A stretch of DNA of 64,000 nt from Pseudomonas fluorescens (GTDB taxonomy: Bacteria > Pseudomonadota > Gammaproteobacteria > Pseudomonadales > Pseudomonadaceae). A program made the position numbers and the translations under genes. Of this stretch, positions 62,428 to 64,000 are shown piece by piece (the first letter of the stretch is position 1; each line of letters starts with the position of its first letter). The notes under the pieces are model-generated. The model was not told where the DNA came from. It made no database searches and saw only the letters and a list, made by a program, of their open reading frames with translations. The stretch lies in NCBI RefSeq assembly GCF_000730425.1, contig NZ_CP008896.1, positions 3,286,001 through 3,350,000 of the forward strand, read 5' to 3'.

Positions 62428-63315
62428 ATGCGCCGCCTGCTCACCGGCTGTTTCGTCACACTGCTGCTGTTACTCAACACGCTGATCCTGATCGGCCCCC
62501 TGCTGGTCTTCGCCCTGCTCAAGCTGGTGGCGCCCGGACGTTCGCGCGACTATGCCTCCCGGGCCGTGATGTGGATCGCCGAAACCTGGGCCGAGATCGA
62601 CAAGTTGATCTTCGCCCTGTGCATTCCCACCCAATGGGATATTCGCGGCGACACCGGGTTGCAGCGCGACACGTCGTATCTGGTGATCAGCAATCATCAA
62701 TCCTGGGTCGATATCCCGGCGCTGATCCAGACCCTCAACCGGCGCACGCCATTCTTCAAGTTCTTCCTGAAAAAGGAACTGATCTGGGTCCCGTTCCTGG
62801 GCCTTGCCTGGTGGGCCCTGGATTACCCGTTCATGAAGCGCTACAGCAAGGCGTTCCTGGCCAAGCACCCGGAGCTGGCGGGCCAGGATTTGAAGATCAC
62901 CAAGGAGGCCTGCGAGTTGTTCAAGCGCCAGCCGGTGACGGTGGTCAACTACCTGGAAGGTACGCGCTTCAGCGAGGCCAAACGTGCCCTGCAAGGCTCA
63001 CCGTTCACCCGACTGCTCAAGCCCAAGGCCGGTGGCGTGGCGTTTGTACTGGCGGCGATGGGCGAACAGCTGGATGCGATCCTCGACGTGACCGTGGTGT
63101 ACCCACAGGAGAAGATTCCAGGGTTCTGGGATTTGATCAGCGGCGCGGTGCCCCGCGTGATTGTCGATATCCGCACCCGCGAGCTGGATCCAGCGCTGTG
63201 GCAGGGGGATTACGAGAATGATCCGGCGTTTCGCCAGACCGTCCAGAACTGGGTCAACCAGCTCTGGATGGAGAAGGATGCGCGCATAGCCCAACTGCGC
63301 GCCGAACGCTCTTAG
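62428..63315 (+). CDS. PlsC-type acyltransferase (YihG-like)
   Basis: The product has 295 residues from the ATG at 62428. One N-terminal membrane segment (LLLLLNTLILIGPLLVFALLKLV) is followed by the acyltransferase motif NHQSWVDIP with H90 and D95 (H-x4-D), FFLKKELIWVPFLG and NYLEGTRFSEAKR (EGTR). The size and motifs resemble the YihG/1-acyl-glycerol-3-phosphate acyltransferase group, which remodels phospholipids at the inner membrane. It is divergent from the protease gene. Confidence 0.9.
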   Translation: MRRLLTGCFVTLLLLLNTLILIGPLLVFALLKLVAPGRSRDYASRAVMWIAETWAEIDKLIFALCIPTQWDIRGDTGLQRDTSYLVISNHQSWVDIPALIQTLNRRTPFFKFFLKKELIWVPFLGLAWWALDYPFMKRYSKAFLAKHPELAGQDLKITKEACELFKRQPVTVVNYLEGTRFSEAKRALQGSPFTRLLKPKAGGVAFVLAAMGEQLDAILDVTVVYPQEKIPGFWDLISGAVPRVIVDIRTRELDPALWQGDYENDPAFRQTVQNWVNQLWMEKDARIAQLRAERS

Positions 63316-63881
63316 CTGCCGGTGCCCCAGGCCTGGGCCAGCTTGCCCAGCAGCGAGCTGTTGGCGCCCTGGCCACCCAGGTACTGCAGGATCACCGGGG
63401 CAAACTGGCCGATCATGCCGCTGTCCATGCCCAGGGCGCTGAACGCGGTGTTCAGGTCGTTGGTGTCCTTGACGTTACCCAGAAGGCCATCGAGGCCACT
63501 GGTCTTGCTGCCGCCGGTCTGGCCGAGCATGCCGCTCAGGGCCCCGAGGCTGCCCAATGCGTTGCTGCCAGACAGCTTGTCCAGGCCCGGTACGCTTTTG
63601 CCCAGTTGCGAATAGTCGCTGCTGCTGAGCTGATTCTTGGCCAGCCCCAACATCGCCCCCGTGCCGCCTACCGCCTGCTCTGGCGTGACATTCAACTGTT
63701 TGGTCAGTGCGCCCAGCAAGCCGGCGGTTTCTGTCGTCGGCGCAGCAGCGGCGGCCTTGTTGGTGCCCTGGGCACCGGCCACGGCGTTGGCCACATCGCC
63801 CAGGCTGAAGCCTGCTGCAAATACCGGGCTGGCGGCCACGGCCAGGAGGCAGGACAGGGCAAAACCGCGTGAAATCTTCAT
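63312..63881 (-). CDS. DUF2780 secreted protein (VcgC/VcgE-like)
   Basis: The 189-residue product has a signal peptide at 1-22 (SRGFALSCLLAVAASPVFA), then an Ala/Gly/Ser-rich DUF2780 region (LLGALTKQLNVTPEQAVGGTGAMLGLAKNQLSSSDYSQLGKSVPGLDKL) and a C-terminal tail (MIGQFAPVILQYLGGQGAN). It is a common periplasmic protein of Pseudomonas with unknown role. It converges with the acyltransferase gene, the stops overlapping by four bases. Confidence 0.88.
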   Translation of the reverse strand: MKISRGFALSCLLAVAASPVFAAGFSLGDVANAVAGAQGTNKAAAAAPTTETAGLLGALTKQLNVTPEQAVGGTGAMLGLAKNQLSSSDYSQLGKSVPGLDKLSGSNALGSLGALSGMLGQTGGSKTSGLDGLLGNVKDTNDLNTAFSALGMDSGMIGQFAPVILQYLGGQGANSSLLGKLAQAWGTGS

Positions 63882-64000
63882 GGGGACAACCTCTAGAATT
63901 AGGAGCTAAAGCAGTCGTTGGACTCAGCATCCAACCGGTTGTTCCACGTCACAGATTTGTTCAGAAAAGCCCAAAAAGCCGGAGCCATCAAACCGCCACT

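Noticed and set aside
1..64000. CRISPR arrays, rRNA genes or complete tRNA genes
   Set aside because: No regularly spaced direct repeats, rRNA motifs or complete cloverleaf were seen; only the tRNA 3' fragment at 17126-17150.

Overview
The window looks like a chromosomal segment of a fluorescent Pseudomonas (P. fluorescens/P. putida type). Support comes from the gene order Lrp-davB-davA-pqqF-pqqABCDE, fadE genes-bioDCHF-bioB-comF, glcB and creBCD, from high-GC codon use, and from many REP-like inverted repeats around the core GCCGGCAAGCCGGC. This is inferred from gene content and synteny; no search was run.

Region 1 (1-17150) is accessory DNA, apparently the end of a genomic island. Its right edge is a 25-nt copy of a tRNA 3' end including CCA (17126-17150), followed by a terminator, the usual scar of integration into a tRNA gene. 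It carries a 3'-5' exoribonuclease-like gene, small unknown genes, a PAT-like acetyltransferase, a DUF1289 protein, a Co/Ni-type efflux pair (dmeR-dmeF) with a clear 25-bp operator, a six-gene arsenic operon (arsC-arsR-arsB-arsC-arsH-arsC) and a divergent arsN2-like acetyltransferase. Then come a lipoprotein, a two-gene DUF3800 plus nuclease-like pair, an array of four evenly spaced half-sites, a complete IS66-type element, an AT-rich two-gene operon (NdpA-like nucleoid protein plus membrane protein), and a ribbon-helix-helix protein fused to a PUA/EVE-like domain. The last three modules are the best candidates for undescribed, possibly defensive, systems.

Region 2 (17150-29900) returns to core genome: a membrane protein bounded by two copies of one terminator, an Lrp regulator with davB/davA (lysine to 5-aminovalerate), pqqF and pqqABCDE with an attenuator-like hairpin after pqqA, a 52-residue Pmp3-family gene, a class III aminotransferase and a divergent LysR regulator.

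Region 3 (30100-45400) holds two acyl-CoA dehydrogenases around a diguanylate cyclase and a probable remnant of a third dehydrogenase, with PsrA-like sites upstream of one of them. It continues with the biotin genes bioB-bioF-bioH-bioC-bioD, whose promoter overlaps a BirA-type operator, then comF, a modE-type regulator, srkA, rarD and gcvR.

Region 4 (45400-64000) carries malate synthase G, a single-domain response regulator, a cNMP/CBS/DUF294 protein with a DnaQ-like exonuclease, a complete iron cell-surface-signalling cassette (sigma, FecR, TonB receptor, PepSY protein, small membrane protein) with a Fur-like box, a glutathione transferase, creBCD, a retropepsin-like protease, a PlsC-type acyltransferase and a DUF2780 protein. 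No rRNA gene, complete tRNA gene or CRISPR array was seen.
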